Below are positions 39,962 through 49,388 of a stretch of 50,504 bases of DNA, one piece after another. Below the pieces are notes generated by a model. The model did no database searches, was not told the origin of the DNA, and was given only the letters and a program-made list of their open reading frames with translations. The translations under genes and the position numbers were made by a program. The first letter of the stretch is position 1, and each line of letters opens with the position of its first letter. The DNA comes from Thiobacillus denitrificans DSM 12475. Its GTDB lineage: Bacteria > Pseudomonadota > Gammaproteobacteria > Burkholderiales > Thiobacillaceae. Location of the stretch: positions 1-50,504 of the forward strand of contig NZ_AQWL01000015.1 of assembly GCF_000376425.1 (NCBI RefSeq). The letters are read 5' to 3'.

Positions 39962-40680
39962 TTTGACAACCGTTTCAAGTAAAACTGAATGCTATCCATG
40001 TATGCGCGGTCGCCGTGGCCGGCCATGTACTCGAGGGCATAATCGAGGGTCACATCGCCGGCTACCGCGATGTAATCTGCGCCATTGCATTGACCTGTTG
40101 CTCCGCAGCTAGGGGTACGCTCAGCGTTTTCCTTCACTCGTGCAACCACATAGGTCGGCACTGCCGTCACGTTGTAGCGCTTGAACCCGTCCGGGTCGAT
40201 GGTCATGTCGGTGATGCCCTCGTCCGCGAGGAACTTCAACGCCTTTTGCATCTCGCTCATCTTGTTGTTGTGAAATCCGCGGAATGCGATCATTCCGCCG
40301 GCCTTGTTCACGTCTTTTGCTAGCTGGATCAGCGATGCTTTTGGCATCGAAAGTGAAACAAACACATACAGAACATCGCGGCTGCCGACCATCTCGTTCG
40401 CAGCCGCTGCAGCGTTGTATTGGTTGACGAGCATGTTCAGATCAACTCCGCCATTCTGCGTGGCGAGTTGACGCGCATTGTCCATGTGCCCGCCGAAATC
40501 TGGCCGTTGTTGCCTTTTAGCTTCCACAGTTGCGCGGTCAAGGAAGTCCCTTACCTCTGACTTGGTTGGTACGTCAGATTTGGACGGGGTCTTGTCGCTC
40601 TCAGCAGACCATGACGTTGTCGCTACTCCGATCAGCAGAGCAGCCAGGCATGACAAGGCATATTTGAATCGCGAACTCAT
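39958..40680 (-). CDS. trbC: type-F conjugative pilus assembly protein TrbC
   Basis: About 240 residues from MSSRFKYALSC, with ATG overlapping the TraU stop. A signal peptide leads to a mature protein with the TrbC features DVLYVFVSLSMP, GGMIAFRGF, ITDMTIDPDGFKRYNVTAVPTYV and VAGDVTLDYALEYM. TrbC is a periplasmic protein of thioredoxin-like fold that works with TraW in pilin assembly. A frame-open extension upstream of the chosen start overlaps traU. Confidence 0.93.
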   Translation of the reverse strand: MSSRFKYALSCLAALLIGVATTSWSAESDKTPSKSDVPTKSEVRDFLDRATVEAKRQQRPDFGGHMDNARQLATQNGGVDLNMLVNQYNAAAAANEMVGSRDVLYVFVSLSMPKASLIQLAKDVNKAGGMIAFRGFHNNKMSEMQKALKFLADEGITDMTIDPDGFKRYNVTAVPTYVVARVKENAERTPSCGATGQCNGADYIAVAGDVTLDYALEYMAGHGDRAYMDSIQFYLKRLSN

Positions 40681-41696
40681 TGGCCGAACACTCCCTGACA
40701 GCAATTGCGCTTGCGATAGATTTGATAAGAAAAATCTTCCCCTTCAATGGGAAACTCCTTACCAGATCCCCACAGTACGGTTGAACGACCGAGCGGCTGG
40801 CAGCAACGACCGTCGATCTTCTTCGTCTGCGGAACCGGGTAAACCATGGTCATCTTGTAAGCCTGCTTGTTCATGATTAGCTGCGGATAGTTGTGACATT
40901 CGCCGTCAGAACCCCAGGTTCCAAACATCACGCCTTCCCGGTGCAGCTTCGCGATCATCCGCTGTACCAGTAGTGCGGATGCATCTACACCACCTGTGTG
41001 GTGTTCAACGACGCCGTTCAACGGATAAAGTCCGCCTTGGCACCCGGCGCACCACATCATCGACGTCAACGGGAACCCAACCATCGCAGCAGCACAGTCA
41101 GCAGCGCACAAGCTCTGCGCGAAGGGGTTGGCAAAGAGTGCTGCATCCCACTCCAGCACAGCGGTCATTTCATCATCAGACCACAAGGGATCGAGCGAAG
41201 TGGTGTAGGCGAGGTCGAAGCCCTTACGCTCAAGACAATCGGAATCCAGTACCGCACCCAACCAAGTCATGAGCGGGTTGATGTACCAATTCGCGTGGTA
41301 GAACGAGCGCTTGCCATAGTATTGGTCACCCTGTTCCTTCATGCCCTGTGCCGGCACGGGCGCGTTGAATCCAAGGTCGATCTTGATACCGCCAAGCGAC
41401 ACCAGGCATCCAGGCGTGCGGGTGACGTCCATCATTCGTGCGGGCTCCCAAAAAGCAACAGGCAGACCAACTTTCGGGGGATTGCCGCAAGCGCAAACAG
41501 CATGGCTTGGGTTGTCCGTGTCCTCCTGGCTGCCGACATATACCTTTTGTCCGGATATCGACATGGGGAACATGCACGACCAGCAATAGTCAGTGATGGG
41601 GTTTGGGAACTTCCCCTTGCACTCGTTGGCGTTTGCCGCCCCCGCCACCGACAATGCCGCCAAGATGACGGCGGCTGTTTTATGGAACCAGTTCAT
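40677..41696 (-). CDS. traU: conjugal transfer protein TraU
   Basis: About 339 residues with a signal peptide (MNWFHKTAAVILAALSVAGA) and the TraU block CKGKFPNPITDYCWSCMFPM close after it. The many conserved cysteines (CACGNPP, GCLVSLGG, CCQPLGRS, NCCQG) are typical and need disulfide formation. TraU is periplasmic and required for DNA transfer and pilus assembly. The ATG lies 17 bases inside the end of traW. Confidence 0.95.
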   Translation of the reverse strand: MNWFHKTAAVILAALSVAGAANANECKGKFPNPITDYCWSCMFPMSISGQKVYVGSQEDTDNPSHAVCACGNPPKVGLPVAFWEPARMMDVTRTPGCLVSLGGIKIDLGFNAPVPAQGMKEQGDQYYGKRSFYHANWYINPLMTWLGAVLDSDCLERKGFDLAYTTSLDPLWSDDEMTAVLEWDAALFANPFAQSLCAADCAAAMVGFPLTSMMWCAGCQGGLYPLNGVVEHHTGGVDASALLVQRMIAKLHREGVMFGTWGSDGECHNYPQLIMNKQAYKMTMVYPVPQTKKIDGRCCQPLGRSTVLWGSGKEFPIEGEDFSYQIYRKRNCCQGVFGQ

Positions 41697-42306
41697 CGAT
41701 GCGAATCCTCTTGCCTTCCTGGTAGGCGATGGCAGGCACGTGCTCAATCTGGAACTTGTCGATCATGTGACGATCTTGCGACGCGTAGACTGGCCGCTTC
41801 CATTTCGCGCCAAGCTTGGTAGGAGAGCCGCCAACCAGAATTAACTTCACGCCATCCCCATACTTCTTGATGACCTTCGCCGCGAAGTTCACCTGGTCCT
41901 TGTCGCGCCCATCGAAGAAAAAGTAGTGGCTGGTCAGTGTGATGTAATCGAACGGGTTGCTCACCGTACCCTTCGGTACGACAACGCGTCCTGAAGTGGG
42001 ATCAATGATGTCCTCAACCACAGTGACAGTTGGGTCGTACCAGTGGCTAGCGGGCTCGCTGGTTCGCGTAATTCCTTCAACTGGATGCGGATTGTTGAAT
42101 GTTTCGACCGCGCGCTTCTGCTGTTCCTTTTGAATGCGCGCGAGTTCGCCCGTTTTTTCCATCTTACGCAAGTGCGCCTGCATGACCTCGATGGCATCCT
42201 CTTCCTGAATCGGATAGATGGTGGAGATCTGCCCCAGGTAGGTCGCAAACGCGCACGCAGGCGCGAGCAGAAGGAGAACGAGGAGTTTAGAACAGGGGTA
42301 CCGCAC
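41680..42306 (-). CDS. traW: conjugal transfer protein TraW
   Basis: About 208 residues. The start is taken as a GTG with AGGTGG six bases upstream, followed by a short basic part and a signal peptide (LLVLLLLAPACAFA). The mature part has YLGQISTIYPIQEEDAIEVM, FDYITLTSHYFFFDGRD, KLILVGGSPTKL and VPAIAYQEGKRIRIDEL, all recognisable TraW features. TraW is a periplasmic pilus-assembly partner of TrbC. It overlaps the S26 peptidase gene by 20 bases and traU by 17. Confidence 0.92.
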   Translation of the reverse strand: MRYPCSKLLVLLLLAPACAFATYLGQISTIYPIQEEDAIEVMQAHLRKMEKTGELARIQKEQQKRAVETFNNPHPVEGITRTSEPASHWYDPTVTVVEDIIDPTSGRVVVPKGTVSNPFDYITLTSHYFFFDGRDKDQVNFAAKVIKKYGDGVKLILVGGSPTKLGAKWKRPVYASQDRHMIDKFQIEHVPAIAYQEGKRIRIDELVP

Positions 42307-42811
42307 TTCCGACCACCTGTTCTTGAGAGACAAGCCCGATATCCTTGTAGCGCGAGTCATAGGAATCCTTGCTCGGCGTCCAGGCAAAATAGTGGCCAGG
42401 TGGGATCACGCCGCTAAACCCAAGGTCCAGGCGTTCGCCCATCTGCGAGTGTTCCTTCGCGATACCGATCTTCTGGCCATTGAGGTATACCTCGCGGCCA
42501 CGATATTCGACGCGGTCACCGGCCACACCCTTGACGATCTTGGTGAACTGGTAGCCGGGCGGGTAATACTTCACGCCGGTCATGGGTACGTGGAAAGTAA
42601 CCATTTCACCTTTCTTCGGCAGTACCCCACGCTTGATGAGGAAAACCTTTTGAGGCAGGCTGTTGGTTTCGTTTATGGCGATGGTGTAGTACGGTGAGGC
42701 CAACCACGTCAGCACCCACATGCCGAGGAATATCACCATCGTGATGGTGACCCAGCGCACCGCGCGGCGGAATATTGGCGATTCGACGACGCCTTGAGCG
42801 ACGTAATTCAT
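42287..42811 (-). CDS. S26-family signal peptidase of the transfer operon
   Basis: 174 residues with one N-terminal membrane segment (about 22-40). The catalytic Ser is S51 in NETNSLPQKV and the general base Lys is K91 in FTKIVKGVAGDRV, the S26 serine/lysine dyad. This is a TraF(RP4)/TrhF-type peptidase, smaller than housekeeping LepB, and would process prepilin or other Tra proteins. It overlaps the trbI stop by ATGA and the traW start by 20 bases. Confidence 0.88.
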   Translation of the reverse strand: MNYVAQGVVESPIFRRAVRWVTITMVIFLGMWVLTWLASPYYTIAINETNSLPQKVFLIKRGVLPKKGEMVTFHVPMTGVKYYPPGYQFTKIVKGVAGDRVEYRGREVYLNGQKIGIAKEHSQMGERLDLGFSGVIPPGHYFAWTPSKDSYDSRYKDIGLVSQEQVVGSAVPLF

Positions 42812-43272
42812 TGCACCGCCCCCATGATTTTCATGACTTCTTCGGTGAAATCCGGCACGCCGCTGCCGATCAAGGCCTGCTTCTGGATAAACACCATGTT
42901 TTGCTTCTTGCTAAGGCCGTCCAACACGGTCTCCAGCTTTACCGCAATCTGCGCACGGTCAGCGGCCGCCTTCTTGGCTGCTTCCAGATCGCCGTCCCGG
43001 ATTGCCCTGAGCGCAGGCGCATCCGCCGATTCCATGATCTTCATGATGTCAACGGTGGCGAGCTGGGGAGTTTTGGGCGCGAGGAAATACTGGTAACCAA
43101 CCACTGTGATCAAGGCTGCCAGCATCGAGAAAACGATGTTGACAGCGAGTCCCGAAAAAACGTCAGAGACCGCGAACCGAAACCGCGCCGGCGTGCTGGG
43201 TGCCACCTCCTCGCCTTTCTGCGTTTCCGCCTGCTGGAGTTCGTCCGGGGGCAGGCTAGTGGTTTCTTGCAT
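42808..43272 (-). CDS. trbI: type-F conjugative transfer protein TrbI
   Basis: 154 residues. A Glu/Pro-rich N-terminal tail, one membrane segment (about 41-62), then a periplasmic part with MKIMESADAPALRAI and a helical stretch. This is the layout of TrbI, an inner-membrane protein that affects pilus retraction in F. It overlaps the traC end by 17 bases. Confidence 0.85.
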   Translation of the reverse strand: MQETTSLPPDELQQAETQKGEEVAPSTPARFRFAVSDVFSGLAVNIVFSMLAALITVVGYQYFLAPKTPQLATVDIMKIMESADAPALRAIRDGDLEAAKKAAADRAQIAVKLETVLDGLSKKQNMVFIQKQALIGSGVPDFTEEVMKIMGAVQ

Positions 43273-45835
43273 AGAGTTTTTCCTCTGTGAGTTTTTCGAT
43301 GGCCTTGGTCGTCGTCATGCCGGCACGGGTGAGTTGCTGGATGCGCGCGAAGTCCTCGGCCTTCGTGGAATAGAGCGTGGCGGAGAAGGGGTCCACGATC
43401 AGACGATTGATCGCGATACCGTGCGGGCCCTTGATGGCCACTTCTGAATACTTGCCGTGGACGGTGTGGACCGACCGAAGCAGACGCTTCTTGTGCTCGT
43501 CCAAATACAGCTTGCCGTCGCTGGCGAGTTTTTCGATGGACTCTGCAGACTGAGCGAGCAGACAAATCCAGTCTGAGTTATCCAGCGCGGCCTTGGCGGC
43601 CGGAGAACGGTAATAATCCTCGATGTTCTGCGTCGCCGTGATGAAGGATCCGCCGTACTTCCTGACCCTTCTATATCCAGTTTCGATGAAGGAAGCGGCA
43701 TTACCCGCGTTCGAAAACAGGTCCCAGGCTTCGTCGAGTACGCACACCTTCCTCTGGCTGCGGTCACCGAGATACATCGTCTGCTGAATCTGCATCATCA
43801 CGATCAGCAAGACGACGCTCTGCAAATCGCGCTTCGATTTCAGTTCTTCGAGTTCAAGCGTAATCAGCGGCTTTTCGAACTGGATGCAGGTGCGCCCCTC
43901 GAAGAATCGGCTGTACACACCCTTGCGCGTGTAGGGGAAAAGCATGTGGCCAAGGTCGTTGGCACGCTCATCCTTGTGCCCAAGCAGCAATTCCGCAACG
44001 GCCGTGACTTCGCCATCCTTTTCGTACTCCTGCCACACTTTGCGGATAGCCTGCTCGACGTAGGAGTTTTCCAGGTCATCCGTGGGACGCGATGGCGAGG
44101 CCATCTGGCAGATCACGCTTTTGAGTAGGGGTAGTTCCTCATCAATGTCATTAACAAGCGGAAAGGGATTGATACAGATGTCCTTGTCCGCGCTGAACTC
44201 GATGAACTGTCCTCCCAGGACCTTTGTCGTGTTCATATAGCTGCGGCCGACGTCAATAATCCACGCACGGCCTCCGGTGCCCACTGTCGAGGTGACAACT
44301 TCGTTCAAGAAGAAACTCTTGCCGGCGCCAGACTTCGCGGACACTGCTACGTTGTAATTGCCTTGGTCGTTGTCGAAGAAATCGACGAAATTGATCTGAC
44401 CGCGACGCCCGAACATCATCAGCGACGGGCTCGGTGTTCCTTTCCACTCACCGATCACCGGCATGGTGTTGACGGCATTCGACTGCAACTGCGTACGCAA
44501 GCTCATGTCCGTCTTGAGGTCGTCCGCCATGGACGGCGTAAACGATAGGGGCAGGCAAGACATCATGGTCGGAAACTGCATCATGCTAGCGCGTTCGAGC
44601 AGCCATCCCTTGGAACGGAACAGTGACTTGGCCATCTGCTCGATCCGGTCACCTTGGCCGAGTTCGGTGAAGACCGTCAGCGCATGGGTCATGCGGATGA
44701 CGCTCTGCCCGCTGGCAATCGCCTTTTGAACGTGACGCCATTCCTCTGCCTGGTCCTTGAAGATTGGCACATACTTGGACAACTGCCCCTCGGCGTTCTG
44801 AACGGCGCGCGCCGCCTTGAAATCAAGGGTTCTCTTGAATATTTCCTGGTCAGGCACCTGTATGTTCAGCGTGAACAGGAATGGGCAAGGAATCTGCAGT
44901 ACACCCTGAAACATGTCCCCGATCATGTCTGACATCCCGCCCAGCCAGAATTCGCGCGGGTAGCTTCGTATACGCAGAGAACGAACGGCCTTCTCGCCAA
45001 TCACCATCCCGTCACGGTCGATAAGGACATGGTCCTCGGCAGAGGGGACCTGGGTACGAAGCAACCGCAGCGGGTCCCACTCAACCCTCCCGTCCGCTTT
45101 GCCGCCGGAAAGGATCTCGTCCATGAGGTTCAGAAAATCGTTGACTCCCATGTTGCGGTTCGGGATGCCGGCCGTCGAAAGCGTCGACGAAATGGAGTCG
45201 CGCGCGGAGTTCATCAGGTTGACGCCGTGTTCCGTCATCTCGCCCGGGAACATCACCGAAATGAACAATTGCAAGTCGCGGATCACGTAGGGGATCTCCG
45301 GAAAGAGGCTCTTCCCTGTTCCCTGCATGAGATATTCGACCCGGCGGCGCGACAGGGTCCGATAAACATTGTCCTCACGGCGTTCCGTGAAGATACTGTG
45401 TTCATCTTCGTGGCCACTGACACGCGCATTGGCCCACTTCTGCATCCACGGCCTGACATGTGGCGACCCATACATCAGAACCTGTATGCATGCGTTGTCG
45501 GGGAGGCCAAGCTCCATAATTGAGGAGAGGATGCGGCTCACTTCCTCGTTCGCGCCGGACAGAGGCACGCACTCGATGATGAAGCCAAAGCTGTCCTTGG
45601 GACGCTCGCCAGTCTTTTTGTCTTGAATCGAGGACACATTCACAAACGCGTTCGAATCAGGGTCGTAGCTTTCGTAGGGAAGCAGGTCGGCGAGCGTATA
45701 GTGCTGAAGGAATGCAGCCTGCTGGCTCAAGGAAGGCGGCATGTAGCCCGCCATCACGGACGGATCGGGCGTGTCGGCAGCCGAAGAAGGGCTTACGAAC
45801 TCACGGATCTTATTCAGGATTTCCGCGGCGCCCAT
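43256..45835 (-). CDS. traC: type IV secretion ATPase TraC (VirB4 family)
   Basis: About 859 residues from MGAAEILNKIREF, the ATG with GGAG seven bases upstream. Walker A AKSGAGKS is near residue 500 and Walker B VCVLDEAWDLF near 700, followed by TQNIEDYY. The N-terminal half has the TraC-type dimer region. The cytoplasmic ATPase powers pilus assembly. The gene starts one base after the traV stop. Confidence 0.97.
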   Translation of the reverse strand: MGAAEILNKIREFVSPSSAADTPDPSVMAGYMPPSLSQQAAFLQHYTLADLLPYESYDPDSNAFVNVSSIQDKKTGERPKDSFGFIIECVPLSGANEEVSRILSSIMELGLPDNACIQVLMYGSPHVRPWMQKWANARVSGHEDEHSIFTERREDNVYRTLSRRRVEYLMQGTGKSLFPEIPYVIRDLQLFISVMFPGEMTEHGVNLMNSARDSISSTLSTAGIPNRNMGVNDFLNLMDEILSGGKADGRVEWDPLRLLRTQVPSAEDHVLIDRDGMVIGEKAVRSLRIRSYPREFWLGGMSDMIGDMFQGVLQIPCPFLFTLNIQVPDQEIFKRTLDFKAARAVQNAEGQLSKYVPIFKDQAEEWRHVQKAIASGQSVIRMTHALTVFTELGQGDRIEQMAKSLFRSKGWLLERASMMQFPTMMSCLPLSFTPSMADDLKTDMSLRTQLQSNAVNTMPVIGEWKGTPSPSLMMFGRRGQINFVDFFDNDQGNYNVAVSAKSGAGKSFFLNEVVTSTVGTGGRAWIIDVGRSYMNTTKVLGGQFIEFSADKDICINPFPLVNDIDEELPLLKSVICQMASPSRPTDDLENSYVEQAIRKVWQEYEKDGEVTAVAELLLGHKDERANDLGHMLFPYTRKGVYSRFFEGRTCIQFEKPLITLELEELKSKRDLQSVVLLIVMMQIQQTMYLGDRSQRKVCVLDEAWDLFSNAGNAASFIETGYRRVRKYGGSFITATQNIEDYYRSPAAKAALDNSDWICLLAQSAESIEKLASDGKLYLDEHKKRLLRSVHTVHGKYSEVAIKGPHGIAINRLIVDPFSATLYSTKAEDFARIQQLTRAGMTTTKAIEKLTEEKLYARNH

Positions 45836-45836
45836 T

Positions 45837-46433
45837 TCATTTCTCCATCGACTGGGTTGCGCCGTCAAACGTGCCCTTTATCGCCCTGTTGGGCGCGGCA
45901 GACGCAGAAGGTGCCATCACCGGTTTCCTATCTTTCCCTTCGTTTTCCTCGCTCACGGGTGCTTTGTTCACCGGCGGGATGACCATGCGGATCCGCGAGG
46001 TCATTTCCAGTTGGTTCCGGTTCTGGCTCAGAAGCCAGCGGCCATCGTCCACGACCACATAGGCAAAGGACTGGTCGTGGAATACACGGTCTTGATCCTC
46101 CCAAGGCGCGTACCAGATGCGCAGCAGTCGAGGCTCGACGCGCAAAGGGGCACCTGGCTCTATCTTCGGCAAGTCGACGGGCTGGCCGGTCAGGAGCGTG
46201 GACCTATAGTCAGGGGGCTGATTGGCGTCCTTGCTGTCAGTCTTCTTGTCATCCTTGGAAGGCACTTTCGCTGGAGGAGGAAGTTTCCCGTTGGTGTCGT
46301 TATACGTTTCCTTGAGGCTCTGGCAGGTCACTCCATTCGGGAGTCCGCAGGCATAGTTGCCGTGGATGGTGCCGCAGCCCGACAGCGCGCCAACGCTTCC
46401 AAGCGACAGAAGGATGAGAGTTTTTTTGAGCAT
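45837..46433 (-). CDS. traV: outer-membrane lipoprotein TraV
   Basis: 198 residues. Signal peptide with lipobox LSGC (MLKKTLILLSLGSVGALSGC) and the following CGTIHGNYACGLPNGVTCQSL with two more Cys, the TraV signature. The C-terminal part is Pro-rich then basic. TraV, a VirB7-like lipoprotein, forms the outer-membrane core with TraK and TraB. The start lies ten bases after the dsbC stop. Confidence 0.93.
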   Translation of the reverse strand: MLKKTLILLSLGSVGALSGCGTIHGNYACGLPNGVTCQSLKETYNDTNGKLPPPAKVPSKDDKKTDSKDANQPPDYRSTLLTGQPVDLPKIEPGAPLRVEPRLLRIWYAPWEDQDRVFHDQSFAYVVVDDGRWLLSQNRNQLEMTSRIRMVIPPVNKAPVSEENEGKDRKPVMAPSASAAPNRAIKGTFDGATQSMEK

Positions 46434-46443
46434 GGACTTCCCC

Positions 46444-47217
46444 TTACTTCGTCTTGGCGATCACAGCGGGCTTCACGTCTGGTGCGCTCGCCACCGGTGC
46501 GACTTCCACGTAGGTCGTGCCGAGCCACTGAGCAAGTTGCTTGGCCGGTCGCATACCTGGCACCAGTTCGCCATCCTCGCGAATGAGGGCAGGAGTACCT
46601 TGAAGGCCAAGCTTTTGGGCTAATGCAATGTTGCGTTCCACCACGCTGCTGTCGCAATCCCGTGTCTTGAAGCCTTTGTTGGCGATCGCGGAATCCCACG
46701 CCTTTTCACGATCTTCGGCACACCACACTGCCTTGGATTTCTCCAACGCCTTCGGATGCAAACCCGCAATGGGGTTCATGAACAGGTAGATCGTGACGTC
46801 GTTCAGCTTGGCCAGTTCGCCTTCTAGGCGCTTGCAGAACGGGCAATCCGGGTCGGAGAACACTGCCAACTTTTTCGAACCGTTCCCGCGTTTGATCGCG
46901 TCCTGTAGTGGCAAGTCGTTGAAACTAACCTTCGGCGCGGCTTTCTCGGCACGCCCAGCTGTCAAGTCGGTACCGGTGCGCGTGTCAAACACATGACCAA
47001 CCAGGAGATACGGCAGGCCTTCCATCACGTAGGCCACATTCCGGCCCATGGCGAGTTCATAGAGGCCGGGAAACTCAGAAAGGCGAACCTCTTCGATCTT
47101 CGTCTTCGGGAAGGCCGCACGAATTTTGGCTGCGGTTTCCGCCGGAACCATGTCAGCGGCCACGGCCGAGCAGGAGAATGCAACCATCAAAGCGGTTGCT
47201 ACGATGCCTTTTTTCAT
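46444..47217 (-). CDS. dsbC: thiol:disulfide interchange protein DsbC
   Basis: 257 residues with signal peptide ending AVAAD. An N-terminal dimerisation-type domain is followed by a thioredoxin fold with CPFC at 125-128 and cis-Pro region GLQGTPALI. DsbC-type isomerases in F-like operons correct disulfides in the Cys-rich TraN, TraU and TraH. Its place between traB and traV matches the neisserial/betaproteobacterial F-like systems. It starts one base into the stop of traB. Confidence 0.94.
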   Translation of the reverse strand: MKKGIVATALMVAFSCSAVAADMVPAETAAKIRAAFPKTKIEEVRLSEFPGLYELAMGRNVAYVMEGLPYLLVGHVFDTRTGTDLTAGRAEKAAPKVSFNDLPLQDAIKRGNGSKKLAVFSDPDCPFCKRLEGELAKLNDVTIYLFMNPIAGLHPKALEKSKAVWCAEDREKAWDSAIANKGFKTRDCDSSVVERNIALAQKLGLQGTPALIREDGELVPGMRPAKQLAQWLGTTYVEVAPVASAPDVKPAVIAKTK

Positions 47218-48665
47218 CAGGATTTCCTCTTTCCAAGTACGCCTTCCAGGGTGACTCCAGACGTGAACACCAAGTCCACTTGCCTCATGGCGTCGATTTC
47301 GATGACCGGCGCGGTCTGATCAGCCAATTTCAGGTAGTAGTCCGCAATTTTTTCCATGCCCGTTGAAAGACCTTGTGCCAGTCCGGTCTGAAGTGTCTTG
47401 CTTGGATCGGGTACGTTGGAGATGCCGATGCCGCTCGTCACGGTTGTTTGGTAGGACGCTGACAACCCCTTACCCAAGCCGGACAAGGTGCCTGCCAGCA
47501 TTGCGCGGGCGATCATCTGGCCTTGCTTCTCCACAAGCCGGCCGCGCATTCCGGTTTTTCCGTCCTCACCAACGATGTAGCCCTTCACCTTTGCCTCGAC
47601 CACCTGTCCATCATTCTGGACACAGCTAAGGGTCTCCGTTCTGATGTAGGCACGCTCGGAGGACATATCCCCGTAGGCCGCGCCGACAACAAGGCACTCC
47701 TTCACATTGCTCCGGAACTTGTTTGGCAGAATCGCCAGTTCCTTCAAACGAATCAGCACTGGATGTGGGTTGTTCTGGGAAGTGGTGGCGGCTGGTGCAT
47801 CGACACCTCCCAGCAGAACGCCATGAACGAATGAACCTGCGGGAATGTAGGTCTCTGCATCAGCAACCTTTTTCTTGTCATCTTTGGCGCTGGCGCTGGC
47901 GCTGTCAGGATGACCCGGCGCACCACCAGGCGCGGTAGCTTGAGGACCGGCATCGATCTCGATGCGGAACACTCGCGATTCCGGAACAGGGCCCTGTCCT
48001 TGGCCCATCATGTTTCCGGCTTGAACCACGGCGGGTGCCTGCATGTCGCGAGCTGGTGCACCGTTTGCGCCGACCGGGGCATAGCTTCCGTCCGGAAGTT
48101 GGCTCGATGCCTCGCGGGAGGCGAGGAAACCACCGGGAGGAGGTGCAGAAGACGGACCACCTCGCGCATTAGGTGGCGCCACCTGAAACAGGTTGCGCAC
48201 GGCAGCCTTCGCGTCGCGCGTCGGAGGCGGAGGCGGAAGGTTGCTTGGTGGCACCATTGCGCCATTGCGGTCAGGTGCGCCAGATACTGGCGGCAGTGGA
48301 GGCGGAGGTGGCAAGGAGGCCGAGTCTGCGTTCCGGCCCAGACGACCCGAATCAAGGTCGCGCCGCAACAGCTCCAGCTCACGCTTCATGTTGTCCTTGT
48401 CAGTCCGCAGTTCTTTCAGCTCGGCCTCGGACTTGGCTGTCCAGACCTCTTTGTCCGACAGCTGCTTACCAGCCACCATGAAGTCTTTCTTGACCTCCTG
48501 CTTGGCTCGCTCGGTGTATGCCGTGGGCTTGTTGCTGTTCATCATGATCATCGCGCTGATTACGCCGAGCAGGCCGAGCCCGCCGACCATCAAAAGAAGC
48601 TTTTGCTTGCGCTTCTGGGCTGATGGATCGGGAATGGAAGCGCGCGGGATATTGTTATTGGCCAT
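47217..48665 (-). CDS. traB: conjugal transfer protein TraB (VirB10-like)
   Basis: 482 residues. A short basic cytoplasmic tail, one membrane segment (about 22-43), a coiled-coil (KSEAELKELRTDKDNMKREL), a Pro-rich spacer with PPPPPLPPVSG, then the conserved C-terminal domain with AETYIPAGSFVHGVLLGGVDAP, SSERAYIRTETLSC and GRLVEKQGQMIARA. TraB spans the cell envelope and joins the outer-membrane core to the inner-membrane complex. Confidence 0.95.
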   Translation of the reverse strand: MANNNIPRASIPDPSAQKRKQKLLLMVGGLGLLGVISAMIMMNSNKPTAYTERAKQEVKKDFMVAGKQLSDKEVWTAKSEAELKELRTDKDNMKRELELLRRDLDSGRLGRNADSASLPPPPPLPPVSGAPDRNGAMVPPSNLPPPPPTRDAKAAVRNLFQVAPPNARGGPSSAPPPGGFLASREASSQLPDGSYAPVGANGAPARDMQAPAVVQAGNMMGQGQGPVPESRVFRIEIDAGPQATAPGGAPGHPDSASASAKDDKKKVADAETYIPAGSFVHGVLLGGVDAPAATTSQNNPHPVLIRLKELAILPNKFRSNVKECLVVGAAYGDMSSERAYIRTETLSCVQNDGQVVEAKVKGYIVGEDGKTGMRGRLVEKQGQMIARAMLAGTLSGLGKGLSASYQTTVTSGIGISNVPDPSKTLQTGLAQGLSTGMEKIADYYLKLADQTAPVIEIDAMRQVDLVFTSGVTLEGVLGKRKS

Positions 48666-49380
48666 CGCTGTTTACCTCACGAATCACGTAAACGCCAGTG
48701 GCCTGGTGGGGAAGCAGCGCATGGTTGTCGATGGCAATGGCCAACACACCCCGGCGCATGAATTCTTGCTCATCCAGGCGTAGTTCGCTGTCTGTGACGT
48801 TGACCAGGGTGTAGCGCTCGCCCACCAAGTAGTCGCCGCGCCATACGCGCTCAAGCCTCAGATCTGCCTCGCGCCAGATTGGCACACGGCTGGCAACTTC
48901 CTCGACCTCATAGCCTTGGCTATCGGGGTTGTTTGTTGCCATCGACACCATCAGGTCCTTGATCTCGGACTGATACGGGTCGTTCTTTTCTTTTTCCAGC
49001 GCCGTTTTGCTCGGCTGCTTGCTGACCAGCAGAATCGATTCACCGGGCACATCCTCCGCCGTCAGGATCAGCGAGTAGGTATGGCCCTGGTCGTCGGTGA
49101 GGAAGATGTTGATGGGCGCTACAATGGGCATGTCACCCAAGGGCCGCACAAAAATCTGGCCGATATCACGGTCAACCTGAATTTCGAAGTCGCCACGCGA
49201 GCCAACCACGGAGCGGATGCGCGCGCCGTCTACCGCGATGCGCGAAACCTCGTGCTTGGCGATTCTCGCACCCTGCGTGTCGCCGTCCTTCATCCGAAGC
49301 ACCTGCTGGGCGAACGCGCCTTGCGCCACGAACGCGACAAGAACGGCCGAGAGAAGGATGGGTAAGAGTTTACTTTTCAT
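48655..49380 (-). CDS. traK: conjugal transfer protein TraK (VirB9-like)
   Basis: About 241 residues from MKSKLLPILLSAVLVAF, a signal peptide ending GAFAQ, with GAGG six bases before the ATG. The mature beta-rich protein has RIAVDGARIRSVVGSRGDFEIQ and GDMPIVAPINIFLTDDQGHTYSL, typical of TraK. It is a periplasmic/outer-membrane core protein that binds TraV and TraB. The 3' end overlaps traB by 11 bases. Confidence 0.94.
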   Translation of the reverse strand: MKSKLLPILLSAVLVAFVAQGAFAQQVLRMKDGDTQGARIAKHEVSRIAVDGARIRSVVGSRGDFEIQVDRDIGQIFVRPLGDMPIVAPINIFLTDDQGHTYSLILTAEDVPGESILLVSKQPSKTALEKEKNDPYQSEIKDLMVSMATNNPDSQGYEVEEVASRVPIWREADLRLERVWRGDYLVGERYTLVNVTDSELRLDEQEFMRRGVLAIAIDNHALLPHQATGVYVIREVNSDGQ

Positions 49381-49388
49381 GGATAACC

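Noticed and set aside
47910-48623. Rightward frame rich in Arg/His
   Set aside because: Antisense to traB, whose domains are clear; composition is that of a shadow.
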